This document shows, piece after piece, positions 24,001 to 35,819 of a stretch of DNA of 64,000 bases. The DNA is from Turnera subulata (lineage: Eukaryota; Streptophyta; Magnoliopsida; Malpighiales; Passifloraceae). The notes under the pieces are model-generated. The model was not told where the DNA came from. It did not search any database and saw only the letters and a program-made list of their open reading frames with translations. The translations under genes were made by a program, and so were the position numbers. Positions within the stretch are counted from its first letter, which is position 1; each line of letters opens with the position of its first letter. The stretch lies in NCBI GenBank assembly GCA_028386065.3, contig JAKUCV010000253.1, forward strand, positions 62,001 through 126,000. Direction: 5' to 3'.

Positions 24001-24974
24001 TTCTGAAATCTGTTTCCGTCCACTTTGAGGATTTGATTGGGTTTGTTGTTGTGGAAATTATAGAGAGGGCTCAACTTACCACACTAGCCACTCTTCAGGT
24101 ATCTGCTTATGAATCCTTGGTTCAGGATTTCCACACAAATATGTTACCTAAGCATGATGATATTGGTAACGTTATTGGTCTTCAAAGTATGATTTGTGGG
24201 ATCTCTGTCTTTGTCAATGCCAAATTGATTAGGAAGCTACTGAAATTGAAGAAAGGCTCTGTTAGGTACTATAACACTACCTCTGGAAATCCTGTCAATG
24301 TGCCCAACACAGCTAGTGTTTCTGAGCAGAGGAAGATGTTATTTGGGCAGTCCATCAAGAAGGATTCCTATCAGGATCTCTATCCCGAGCATAGGTTGGT
24401 TCTTTATTCTATCACAAGAGTTTTAATTCCCTGTGGAGGACACCAGACCTTGCTCAAGACTTATGACATGTGGCTTCTGGGTTGTGTGCTGACAAACAGT
24501 CCTATTGACTATGGGTACATCATCTTTCACCATCTTTGTCTCTCTGCTGCTCGACCTTATGGAAGCCTCATCACCCTGATTGCTCGTCACTTTGGTGAGA
24601 TTCCCACCAAAGTGCATCATCCGGTACTTGGTGATTCCATCTACACTGCTACTCTTAGCAAGATGCGGCTCAAAAGGAACAAACATGGGGTGTTTTATGT
24701 GGTCCAGCCGAGCACTTCTAAGGATGCCCGTATTGAGGCTTTGACTGAGGAGAAAAAGGATGTGAAGGAAGAGCTGTATGAGCTTAAAGGTGTGATGAAG
24801 AAAATTATGAAAATGGGAAAAGCTCAACTGGATCTGTTGGTTGCCGAGAATGCGGTTGAAATAACCAATGAAGGAGATGAGGATGATGACGGTAGTGATG
24901 ATGTTGAGTCCATGATTCCTCATCCGGCCAGAAATCTGCTAGTGTTTGACTTCCACATGGCCATCCAAATCTGA
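21079..24974 (+). pseudogene. env-like extra ORF of SIRE-like element 1, split by a solo LTR
   Basis: After RNase H comes an ORF from ATG 21079 (MGRAKISSKPSNTK), with a proline/lysine-rich N-terminal half and in-frame stops at 21361 and 21472. It is cut at 21604 and resumes at 23519. From 23652 a 440-codon frame stays open: acidic/lysine-rich, a globular middle (KLIRKLLKLKKGSVRYYNTT, YGYIIFHHLCLSAA) and a C-terminal coiled coil (24720-24860). Position and architecture match the env-like ORF of SIRE1-type elements. I see no clear signal peptide or strong membrane segment. The function of such ORFs is not established. Confidence 0.75.
21605..23518. mobile_element. Solo LTR inserted in the env-like ORF, TSD GAACC
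   Basis: It starts TGTCACGCCCCGT and ends ACGGGTTATCACA, with identical GAACC at 21600-21604 and 23519-23523. The flanking env-like frame rejoins when it is taken out. It is 1914 bp long and has no internal retrotransposon genes, so it is a solo LTR. The CGCCCCG start is common in Ty3/gypsy LTRs; lineage is not determined. It includes short tandem CAACAGTGTTACTCCTTAGC-type units around 22150-22190. Confidence 0.88.
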
Positions 24975-25452
24975 TGCTCACCTAGGATCATGCATGTTTT
25001 ATTTCTGCTTGTGTATCTGTTTCCTGTACTTTGCTAGTTGTTGTGGCATCATCGGTGCCAATATGTCTTTCTGTTGTTGTCTACTTAGTTCTTGACTGGT
25101 TCTGTCTACTATCTGTTGCTGTTGTTTTAGTTTTGGCATCTTTGGTGCCACAGTGTCTAGTTCTATCTTTGTTGTGCTTTTTGTGATGCCAAAAGGGGAA
25201 GAGAACTATGGGAGATCACGGGGACATGTGGATTTGTGTTTTTCGACATGTTCATTTTATTTCATTTAACATAATGTGGCTTACAAAATTGATGTCTTAA
25301 ATTTATTCTTCTGCTCCTTCTGCTCCTTATGCTCTAACCATTTGAATGATGCACAAATTGGATAAATATTTTAGTTATGGGGAGCATTTGTTGAGGGGGA
25401 GCTTAGAATACACAAAATTCACATCTCTACATTGTTTAAGGTTTGTCATTAT
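24975..25452 (+). other. Non-coding tail of SIRE-like element 1
   Basis: Sequence between the env-like stop and the polypurine tract, with repeated GGCATCNTNGGTGCCA-type words and GT-rich stretches. No reading frame is supported. Confidence 0.6.
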
Positions 25453-25468
25453 AAAAAAGGGGGGAGAA
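25453..25468 (+). other. Polypurine tract
   Basis: AAAAAAGGGGGGAGAA lies immediately before the 3' LTR TG at 25469, the standard primer for plus-strand DNA synthesis. Confidence 0.8.
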
Positions 25469-26643
25469 TGTGAATCGGCTGACGATTAGGAAGTTGCTTA
25501 GGCCTAGTTAAGTTGATTATTAACATAAGGTATGGATTAAATTGTGACATTGATTATACTATTATAATATGCCTTTAAATACAATTTAATATGTCAATTA
25601 TTATTAAATAATTAAATGCACTAACTAGGTTTTGATTATGACAAACCTATATATAGCATCTTGTGCTTCTAACCATGATTTGCAGCTCACACAAGTGCCC
25701 CATCCGTGATCAACTCCTTGGAAGAAGGAGTGAGTGGGATTGGAGAGTGTGTTAGTGCACATGAGATGTCACTTTCATCAAAAGACATCCATGTGACTTG
25801 ATTTGTCTAATCCTTATGGGGATTGGTCAAAGGAACCTAGTACACTACCATTTGTGGAATCTGAATCAATGAAAAGGCTACCTTAAACAAATCAAATGTC
25901 AGCAGAATTCAAACATCCTAGGACTATGCTAAACAATGATATCAATGACAAAAAGCTGCTGATAGCTGGATCTCGTGCCAAAGTGAGAGGGACAACAGGC
26001 AAAGTGAACGTTGACGCTCTGGCACCTCGGAAGACAAACCAGCTGAATGGAAAGGGACATGTAACGGATCTTTTGAATTTGCCACCATCCAACTTGTGTA
26101 TATAATGAGATGCTGATTCAAGGAGAACCTTAGAGCTGCTAAACCGAGATTCCGAATTCAAGCAAAGTTAGTGCACTTGCAGTTCACAAAGTTAAGCAAA
26201 AGAGAGAGAGATAAATACTTTTCTTAGTTCATTCATTGAGTGATAATATTTGAAGAGAAAAGTTATTGTACTTAGAAATATCTTCTGATTCAAAGGGTTT
26301 GTGTAAGGCAAAGCTAGGGAAAGCTTTGTGGTAAGTGTGTGAGGTTAAAGTTGAGCCTAGAGAAAAACTTGTATTATAGGTTATTGGTTGAACCCGTAAA
26401 AAACCATAATAAGAGTGAGTTAGAAATCTCAAGGGGGATCCTTGAGTAGTGAAGGTAGTCCTGTGTGGCGAACAACTATAAATTCTATGTCACACTTTCT
26501 CTAACCCTTTTACTCTTAGCATTTTAATTATTATGTTCATTAGTTTTCATCAACACAAAATTAGAAAGGAAAATAGTTTGGCATCTGTGACGCCAAATTA
26601 GGTTTTAATTATCAATGCGAACTTCCCTTTGACTTAGTTTTCG
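25469..26643 (+). repeat. 3' LTR of SIRE-like element 1, end lost in gap
   Basis: It matches the 5' LTR from TGTGAATCGG onward, with a few small indels (for example an extra GTCAGCAGAATTCAAACATC at ~25896). It breaks off at the C run, so the last ~25 bp (GCTCTTAGCC...CCAACA in the 5' LTR) are missing. Confidence 0.88.
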
Positions 26644-26692
<49 letters not shown>

Positions 26693-26693
26693 N
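26644..26693. other. 49-C homopolymer and N: sequence gap
   Basis: Forty-nine Cs followed by one N. The 5' LTR has a C tract at the equivalent place, so a C run is real, but its length and what lies to its right are not established. Linkage to the AT-rich DNA beyond should be treated as provisional. Confidence 0.85.
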
Positions 26694-27946
26694 CACTTAT
26701 ATAAAATAATTATATTCGTGGATTACTATTTATTTGTTTATTTGAATAAATATTTTTATTTTTTTATCATTCTCTTTCTGTAAAATAATTTATATCAATA
26801 TAAAATTTGTCTAAATACTATTAAAATAAAAAGAATAATTAAAGTAAAAGTAATTCTATTAACATGTGAACAAATTGACTGAAACCAAGTAATATTTTTC
26901 CTTTTGCAAATTTAAATACCATTCATATTTCTAAACTTTCATAAGTTTCCTTGTATTTTCATTACTCTTAATTAACTTCTTTTTATTACTTATTACATAA
27001 ATTATAATATTAATTAGTTTTTCAATAAGAAAAATAAAATTGATAATAATTTTTCGTTATTGATGTGGAATATGCTATTTTATTAAATTATTTTTCACCA
27101 ACCTTATCCTTTAAGTAAACTATAACTTAGTTAACAATTACTTTTATTAACATTTATTTCTTCTTCAATTGTTTTCAATCAATTCCTTTGTTTCAAACTT
27201 CACCATTTTTAAAAAAATAATAAAATTTTATTATTTATCATTTTTATTGGAAATAAGATTTTAAAATTTTTCCTTTACTTTCTATACTTATTTTTTACAT
27301 GTTGATTTTATTTATTTGTATTTGTTAATATAGTAAAGTATTTTTTTAACATGAAACATTTTTTACATGATGAAAAATAATATGTTAATTTTTCTCTTTA
27401 CCTCTACATGAAATTAAATTTTTAATAAGATTTAATTATTTTTATTAAAAATTTTAGTGTTTAAATTTTATCATTATTTAAATAAATTATATTTTTATAT
27501 TTAAAATTTTTATAAAAAATTATATTTCTTAAATAGGTATTTAAATTTATAATTTTTTTACATATAGATGATATCTAATTTAATTCATAAGATATTACAA
27601 ATAATTTTTAATTTTTAATTTTATATTATAAATGTAGTTATTATACTAAATATTTTACTATTTTATTATTTATATATGTTTTATATTTGCATATAGTCAT
27701 GTCACAATCCGTTCATTTATTTATTTATTTATTTATTTTAGTATTTTGATGTTGCAATATTCAATTTTCTATTCCTTCTTATTTTCTTCTCCTTGATATA
27801 TAGCTTTTATTTAGTTTAATTTTTTTTGGGACATATTTAGTTTAATTGTTAAGATATAACAAAAAATTGTAATTAGAATTTTTTCTATCCAGTTATCAAT
27901 ATTCTATTAACTTCATGTTCGACATGTTCATCTTTAAAATGATGTA
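26694..27946. other. Extremely AT-rich intergenic DNA
   Basis: No coding frames. A/T homopolymers are dense, and a (TTTA)n microsatellite lies at about 27714-27740. It ends at the TSD of SIRE-like element 2. Confidence 0.7.
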
Positions 27947-27951
27947 ATCAT

Positions 27952-28993
27952 TGTAGGCACAAGTTGGCTAAGAGGGGGTGAATTAGTCTTTTTTGCTTAA
28001 ATGCCGATTTGATGTCGCTAATGCCAAATCGATTCTGTATCTAAACTAGACGGCTAAAAACACACCAAAGAGAAGGGATAGAAAGATTTTCACAGAGGAT
28101 TTAGAGTGGTTCCCTATGCAGGAGTACGTCTACTACTCAAGAAGTCTACCTTAAGATTTCTAACCATCACTATACTTCGCTTTTAACAGGTTCAACCATA
28201 ACCTTTTACAAGTTTTTTCCTTAGGCTATGTTCAAACCCATCACTCACCACAAACCCTTCAGGTTTACTGAATCCCACCTTAGTAGAACTCCCAAGCCCC
28301 ACCAAGATGTGTATAACTCTCAAAATATGGTATCTTCAATGAATAATTCAAGAAGAATTACAATCAAGCTCAATACTCAATATTTCACAATTTCAGCTCA
28401 ATGCAGAACTATAAGTATAACTCAAGCTTTCTGATCAGTATATTCTCGTAGTTGGCAGCTTTGATTGAGTTCTTCAATCTTGCTTCAACTTACAGAGGCT
28501 GGGGAAGGAGAAGCCTCCAAATCAAACGGTTAAAGGCCATTGTTTAGCTGCATCGGGAGTTGGCACGATTGGCGCCAGAACGTTCATATTCTAATTTTCC
28601 AGTTAGTTGACCTGCACTTGTTAGGTAAGTCCTAGGTTTGATCATACAGTGTTGGACTAAATCAAAAGGATTCATTGTGAAAGGTTTCCAGGCCATTTAT
28701 CATGCTCCTGTAGAGATTAAAGAAGTAGTATACTATGTTTTATATGCATGGGAGCTACCTTAGCATGTGATTACAAAACCCAAGGTTACCAAGGTCGGTT
28801 GAAAGCGGCCTCTCATGCATGCTCACCCAACAACCAATTCCACTCAATCCAAACTTCTAGGATATAGATCACGTATTTAAGTAGGTGCTGGAGAGTAGAA
28901 TAACTTAACCATAGTTTGTCATAATCAAAATCAAGTTAGCTCATGGTTAGGTAATTAATCTTAATTGGACATGGTAATTACCGTAACCCAACA
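27952..28993 (-). repeat. 3' LTR of SIRE-like element 2
   Basis: On the minus strand it starts TGTTGGGTTACGG at 28993 and ends GTGCCTACA at 27952. It is alignable throughout to 38684-39748, with many substitutions. Confidence 0.85.
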
Positions 28994-29010
28994 TTCTCTA
29001 CCTTTTTTAT
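28994..29010 (-). other. Polypurine tract of element 2
   Basis: ATAAAAAAGGTAGAGAA on the minus strand, directly before the 3' LTR. Confidence 0.7.
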
Positions 29011-29579
29011 GATGGTAAAATTTTTGAAAAACACACGGGTATAAAGATTTCAACCAAACAGATCATAAGCTTCCCCTCAATCTATGAAGTTCCCCCTTAG
29101 ACTATGCTCTCCGTATTTCAAAGATTTTCCAAAGAAATCGTTACTCATCAGAGGAACAGATATGTGTTAGAATGATCATCAACCAATCGATATGAAAAAC
29201 CACTCAAAAACCAATCATCGATATCAAAAACCACTCAAAAATCAATCATAATCATCATCAAAAGATATAGATATTCATCCACCATTGTGTATTTTTCACA
29301 CAATGCCACTTTTCTCCCCTTTTTATCATCACAGAAAAAAAAATTGCACAAAGGAGGAAAAGAGATATATCATGCAAGGAAGATCAACAAATATATCGCA
29401 GCACAACAACAAAAATTCATAGATAGAAAGTATAAATAGTCCAACAGATCAACAAATAATTTGGCATCAGTAGTGCCAAAAGCAAAACATATCCGAAATA
29501 TCGAGAGCAGAAAAAATAAGACATAAATCTAAACTAAACTTGATGCAATATGAGTCTAGAGATGAAAATGCATGATCCT
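29011..29579 (-). other. Non-coding tail of SIRE-like element 2
   Basis: This corresponds to 24975-25452 of element 1 and also includes GGCATCAGTAGTGCCA-like words (~29462). No frame is supported. Confidence 0.5.
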
Positions 29580-30231
29580 AATTGGGCATCAGAACTAAAG
29601 GAAGGTTACTCGATGGATTGATCATCATCAGCTTCTTTATAAGAGGAGGAATCCGTGGCAGAGAATACATCATCATTAGGCCTAAAATGAGTCACCAGAA
29701 AATCCAATTGTGCTTTTTACATGTCAATCATCTTAGCAACCATTCTCTTGATTTCCAGAATCTCCTCCTTTGCATCTTTCACCTCTTTAGTTAATGCCTT
29801 AACTCGTGCATCTTTGGATGAGTTTGGTTGTGTAACATAGAACACACCCTGCTTATTCTTCTACATATGCATGTGGGAGAGAATTGCGGTACATATGGAA
29901 TTTGAGCGGACAGATAGATTATCACTTGTGGGCACAACATTGAAGTGTTGTGCAATGAGTGTGATATGATCACCATATGGTCATCCCTTGTATTGCAGCA
30001 CGTGCTGGAGAATGATGTAGGCATAATCAACCAGACTATTGCTAAGCAAGCATCTCAGCAACCACTTATCATAGGTCTTCAAGGTGGTTTGGTGGCCATG
30101 TCAAGGAGTGAGTACTCATGTGGTGAAGTACAGGAGGATTCTGTGATTCGCGGATACATCCTCATATTTGCCAGGCTTATTGGCTTTCCCAAATAGCAAC
30201 TTTCATTATTCAAGAACACTTGGAGTATGTG

Positions 30232-31910
30232 TGTGGACACCCAAATTTAGACCTCCACATTTTATTATTTTTAAGCTTTTAGAATGTTTTAACCCAAAGT
30301 TAATTAGATGATTTAAATTTAGGCTTAAAGTGTTTTATAAGTTTAATTAATAAAATATGGATATCTACCAGAGTTTGGCCCAGTAAAAAAACTCATTCCT
30401 TGCAGTCCATTTTAGTCCTGATCTTCATGGAAAATCAGAATTAAAATTATATTTTATAGGATACATGATTTTATGGTAGAAAATAGTTGAAAGGAGTTTA
30501 TTGGGAACTAATTAGGGTGTGTTAATATTAATTGAAGTGATTGATAGGAGTAATAAGCAAGAACAGAGTGATTTCTGGTCTGACAACTTTAATTTCACGC
30601 TAAAAATCAATCAGACCCGGGATTAATGGCGATCGGGAGCCAAAATAGGAAAATTGGGTAAAAATAGAAACTAGCCGGCAGTCATCCGTGAATGACCTCC
30701 GGGCGCGGGCGGTCATCCATGCATGACTTCCAAGCATGGGCGGTGATCCGTGCATTACCTCCAGGCACGGTCGGTCAAGTCGTGATGACCGCTAGGCAGT
30801 GGCGGTCATGCGTCACTGTTACGCGGAATCTGCAAGATTTTCGACTATTAATTCGATTTCACGCGTTCTTGGTCGAATTTTCAGCCATAATCCCGATCAT
30901 TAAGAGGTCCACGACCTCTGCACCCCTTGAAATTTATAAATAGTGCCCCCCGTTCACTTCCAAAAGGGGGAGATTGACATCTAGACACACACACCCACAA
31001 GCTTAGAAAAGCTGGAGAAACTCTATTTCTCCAAGCCACAAACACTCTTTTTATTGTTATTCTGGAAAAATCTCATGGAGTCTTGCATCATAGGATATCG
31101 AAGTTGAAGAGTATCAGCTGATCAAAGAATAAAAAAGCAACCAAAAGCAATCCGAAAGCCAAGAAGGTGGTGGTGCCGAATAGAGGTTCATAATGCAAGC
31201 AGTCTCGGTAATTAATTTATGTCTGAAGTTATAAAATTTAGATTTTTGCGATCTTGGACTCTCTGGAAAGGTAATAGAGAGATCTACAACTTCGCTCTTG
31301 AACTCAAAAGCTGAATCGACCGTTTTCTTTATTTAAAATCCAGTTAAATTTGACTGATAGTTTTTGTCCAGAAACTCGGGTAAGTGTTCTATCCCTTTTT
31401 TATTCTAAATCCTCTTGATTGTTGTTAATTTGATGCTATATTGATGCTGATATATTTTCTTTGGATATGATGATGTGATTTGTTGATGACAAGTTAGAAC
31501 TATGTGGCTTTGACTCCGGTTATTCGGGTATGTAGGTAGTTTCAAGTTGCCAATGAGATGCAAGCCAAATCTTCTTCTCACCCTCTTATTTTTAATTTTC
31601 AGTTATTTTTGATTTGTTTCCGGAGTTTCACACTTACACAAGGCATGCAATTAAATCCATTTAACACACAAAGTTTTGCCCCAACATGGGTAGGGTGCTA
31701 ACCCCTTCCTTCCCGTGATGAACCCCCGAATCCAACAATCTCTAGTTCGCTAGAACTGTCCCTTACATTTATTGCCTAAAAAGGATTGATGCCAATATTT
31801 TTTCTTTGGATTTTCCAAAGACATAAAATCCGGGTGGCGACTCCTTTGATTTTTAGATTGGATAAGAAAGAACAAGGTGTGGAGGCCGGATTTCTAGTCA
31901 GGTCCTCACA
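30232..31910 (+). mobile_element. Solo LTR, family A (diverged), TSD ATGTG
   Basis: It starts TGTGGACACCCAAATTTAG and ends GGTCCTCACA. ATGTG occurs at 30227-30231 and 31911-31915. Same block order as 9022-10841 but clearly diverged: TAATTTTAGCTCTGATTTTC-like block, GC-rich hairpin array (~30675-30815), TATAAATA (30935-30942), CTCTGGAAAGGTAATAGAGAG block, and CTAACCCCTTCCTTCCCGTG block. Its orientation is opposite to the host element. Confidence 0.88.
30935..30942 (+). promoter_or_regulatory. LTR TATA box
   Basis: TATAAATA in the family A LTR, at the position conserved among three copies. Confidence 0.5.
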
Positions 31911-33963
31911 ATGTGGAATTGGAATGGTACTGTCTGACCTAGTGTTATAGTACTTCACCCTTGTATCTTTCTCTATTGGAAAATGGAGTAGAGTTCGAAT
32001 CAGTTTGGCATCAACTGAAGACAGATTGTCCATAGATTAAGCTATGTACTCCAATTGTACGACTATCATCCTCTACCTTTGGAAGCACGTTGGTGAAGAA
32101 ATCCTAGACCAATTTCTCATAGGCAGGAACACTTATGGTCGCCAAATCTATCAAATGGGACCTTTCAACAATATCAAGCAAACCAAACCCTTTCACATCA
32201 TCAAAGAAAACAATAGTACTCTTAGAAATTTGAAGGTTTTACCAACAATTCCAGCAACATTTTTTAGTCTATGTGTCTTTGATGAGCTTGCTTCAACGTG
32301 TCTAGGCTTCCTCTGGCCTTTGGTCACATGACTTTTCTTACTCAACCGAATCACACGAGGTTCCTCTTCATCTTCATCTTCTTCCACTTCCTTAGGAGTC
32401 TCAGTCATGGGGATCTTAAACCTTTCTTCCTCAGAGTCTTTATCCTCTTTAAAGGATTCAATTTCCACAAGAATATTTTTCCCTTTTCTAGAGATTGGTC
32501 TACGCATTCATTGGGTTACAGTACTGTTCCTTAGGTTTTGTTTTGGCATCGCATCTATCATAAACTTCTTCTTTGTATGAGGAGGAGGGGGTGCCTTAGC
32601 TTGTGCGGATTGGAGCTCTGGCTGAGGAGTTTTGTTGAAGTTGGAATGGGCTTGTCGTGAGCCGCCTTCTTTTCCCTTTCTTTTGTGCGATGGCCGATGA
32701 GCTTTTGCAGGAGTAGATTTCATCTTTCTCTTGACTGGAAATTATTAAGAAAAGGGCACATCATCGTTGTAAATTTTTTTCTTTGAGGAGGACTTTGGAT
32801 TTTCTTTCTCCACCGTCTCTTCTATAACAGCAGGAGGTGTTGGGAAAAAGAATCTATCTGGTAGTATAGGATGTGCATGGTTCTTCTTATATTCCCTCAA
32901 TACTTGCTGCAATAAGGCTGAGGTTGCAACAACGTTGCCATGCTTTTTCTCCTTTAGCAAGGAGTCCAATAGGATCTTCAACATTCTCTGGCATTGGGTA
33001 CTAGCTCATAATGTATTTCACGGTTGAGATGACCTTTTCCACAATGATTTATGGCTCAAGTGGTAATTTTGTGGGTTGGCTTGGTTTTTTGGGTTGGCTG
33101 GATTCTCTTGAGGTTCATCATGGATAGCAGGTGGATCTGGCATAGGAGCAACCATATTAAACGGAGAGTTGCATATTTTTTTCTTCTTGGGATATTGTTG
33201 TCTAATTGGACTCAATTTGGGTTCTTTTGGGTTTGAACCTAGAAGACTTTTGCGTTTTTGAGCTATAGTGGTTGAGTTGAGAAAGAGAATTTTAGGATGA
33301 GGGTCGGTTTAGGATTTTAGCCGGAGTCTTACTCTCTTTCCTTTTTGTGGTTTTTTTTTAAATACAACCCTCATTACGCATAATCATGACTAATTGATGG
33401 AAGGATGGCAGTTATCATGTTTAATTAGAGATAAGATAGGTAATTGCAGGTTAGTGGGAATAAGAAGGTAAAGTGGGTTAAGTAAATTAACTGATGGTTT
33501 GAATTCTGGCCAAAAGGGGTGAGAGAAAACTGGTGGATAATGGAAGGTTGCCATGCACGCGTTCCTTTTCTGACAAAAAACCCTAGTCTCCACCTTTTTA
33601 GGCCCCAAGTCCTCTAGCCTTTTTCTTCATCTCCCCATGTTTTCTTCCATTCTTTCTTCAGCTCAGCTTTTTCACTACTTCCCACATAATCTTTTGCAAC
33701 TCGTTTCCCTCTAACTGAATCCATTAAAATACACTCTCTTTCTTCAGCCTGATTTTCACCTTTTCAAAAACCATAATATGTGTTTATTAGTACCCATCAA
33801 TTTCTGCCATGCCAGATCATTGAGATTTTTCTTCCTCTTTTAGTAAGCATGATTGATGATCATATGAGGCCTCCAATTTGAATTACCATCACAGCCCAAA
33901 CATATGTCTAGTAAAGTGTCTGATTTTGATGCATGATGCTGTAAAGATAAGGAGAAATATCGC

Positions 33964-35420
33964 CTAGTGCCTATTTGATTTGAGGATATTGCACATGCCT
34001 AGCTCCAATAGAATTTTTATAAATCGATCCTCTTTCAAAGACTTTGTAAAAATATCTGCCAATTGACACACGGTCTTGACAGAATCAAGCATTATATCCT
34101 TCCTACACAAATGATACCTAATAATGTGATGCCTAATTTCAATGTGTTTAGTTCTTGAATGTTGAACCAGATTTTTAGTGAGATTAATGGCACTTGAACT
34201 ATCACATAAAATTGGCACATTATTATAAGTAAGACCATAATCAAGTAACGTTTGTTTCATCCAAAGTATTTGTGCACAACAAGAACCAGTAGCAACATAC
34301 TCGGCTTTAGTGGTGGATGTTGCTATCAAATTTTGTTTGTTACTAGCCTACGAAATAAGAGATTGTCCTAAGAATTGACAAGTACCATAGGTGCTATTTC
34401 GATCAAGAATGCATCTAGCAAAGTCAGCATCATAGTAGCCAATCAGTTCAAAAACATCAACTCTAGGATACCAAAATCCTAAACATGGAGTTCCTTTAAA
34501 ATATTTAAAGATTCGTTTCACAGCATGCAAATAGGACTCCTTAGGACATGCTTGGAATCTAACACATAGACAAACATTGAACATAATATCTGAATTAGTC
34601 GCAGTGAGGTAAAGAAGGCTTTCAATCAAACTTCTATAGGTTTTTATATTCACATCTTTACCTTGTTCGTTTTTGTCTAGTTTTGTGGATGTGCTCATAG
34701 GAGTTGAACTTAGTTTGGCACCATCTATGCCAAAACGTTTGAGTAGCTCTTTGGTGTACTTTGCTTGGCTAATGAATATTCCATCATCTTGTTGCTTAAC
34801 TTGGAATCCGAGAAAGAAATTTAATTCTTCCATCATGCTCATCTCAAATTCACTATGCATCAAATTTTCAAATTCTTAGCATAAGGAGTCGTTAGTATCA
34901 CCTAATAGTATGTCATCCATATATATTTGAACAATAATAAGATCATTTTTGCAGTGCTTCACAGTGAGAGTAGAGTCAACCTTTCCTTTACTAAAGTTGT
35001 GTTATAACCTATCATACCAAGCCTTTGGAGCTTGCTTCAAGCCATATAGTGTCTTTTTCAAGTTGAAGACATGCTCGGGGTGTTCAAAGTCTTCAATCCG
35101 AGAGGTTGCTCCACATACACTTCCTCCATGATGAATCCATTTAGAAAGGCACTCTTTGCATCTATTTGATAGAGAATGAAAGATTTGTAAGATGCAAATG
35201 CCAAGAGCATTCGAATTGACTCAAGTCTAGCTATAGGAGCAAATGTTTCATCAAAGTCCATTCCTTCTTCTTGATTGTAACCTTGAGCAACTAGCCAAGC
35301 TTTGTTCCTTGTTACATTTCTAGATTCATCAACCTTGTTTCTGAACACCCACTTTGTGCCAATTATGGAATGATCACTTGGTCTTTCCACCAATTCCCAT
35401 ACATCACTTCTCTCCAATTG
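33964..35420 (-). pseudogene. SIRE-like element 2 reverse transcriptase and RNase H
   Basis: Minus-strand frames 35417-35058 ([48 protein letters not shown]), then about 35050-34864 (YGLKQAPKAWYD; IYMDDILLGDTND), 34863-34348 (ELNFFLGFQVKQQ; YYDADFARC) and 34329-33964 (STTKAEYVATGSC; HIEIRHHIIRYH). It keeps the tryptophan that is a stop in element 1, but has several frameshifts and stops of its own. The gap from 35420 to 35900 holds a degenerate linker. Confidence 0.88.
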
Positions 35421-35819
35421 ATTTAGCTCCTCTTACATAGTCATAATCATAATTTTATTATTTATGGCATTAACAATATTCTTTGGCTCAATCTGTGAGA
35501 TAAATGCCTGATACAAATTGATATTATAGATGGATGAGCGAGTTGATACTCCTTTTGATGGATCACCAACAATTGCATCACTTGAAAGTCCTTTTGGCAC
35601 CTTTGATGCCAGATGTAGATGAACTTCACTAGATGGAGGTTCTTGCCCATGTACATGATCTCATTAGGTGGAGCTGGAGTTTCTGCCCTGTTGTCTCCTT
35701 GATGCTCTGTATCCTGAACTGTTGCACTTTGTCGCTATAGATTTTGATTATCCACTTATATAACATCTTCAAAATTGTTAGTAGCAACAAATTCATCAAA
35801 AACAAACCATTAATAACCT

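Larger units (their letters stand above)
14311..26693 (+). mobile_element. SIRE/Maximus-type Ty1/copia element 1
   Basis: LTRs at 14311-15517 and 25469-26643 both start TGTGAATCGG. Between them lie gag, protease, integrase, RT and RNase H in copia order, then a long extra ORF before the polypurine tract, the layout of the SIRE/Maximus lineage. A solo LTR interrupts the extra ORF (21605-23518). A duplicated segment at 15493-16055 is probably an assembly artefact. The 3' LTR runs into a C tract and an N, so the right border and TSD are lost. Stops and frameshifts are few but disabling. Confidence 0.9.
29580..33260 (-). pseudogene. env-like region of SIRE-like element 2, interrupted
   Basis: Scattered frames (33215-33018, 32984-32745, 32723-32508, 32507-32193, 32033 down to 31920, then 30226-29640) follow the same order as the env-like ORF of element 1: proline-rich N-part (NPANPKNQANPQNYH), acidic KVVEDEDEEEP-like block, KLIRTLLHFP then VKYYNTRS, a C-part with YIILQHVLQ-like motif, and the end KEVKDAKEEILEIKRM coiled coil. 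It is cut by a plus-strand solo LTR. Numerous stops; not functional. Confidence 0.75.

Noticed and set aside
23652..24974. Single-exon host gene of 440 codons
   Set aside because: It sits between RNase H and the polypurine tract of a SIRE-like element and has a counterpart in element 2, so it is the element's extra ORF.
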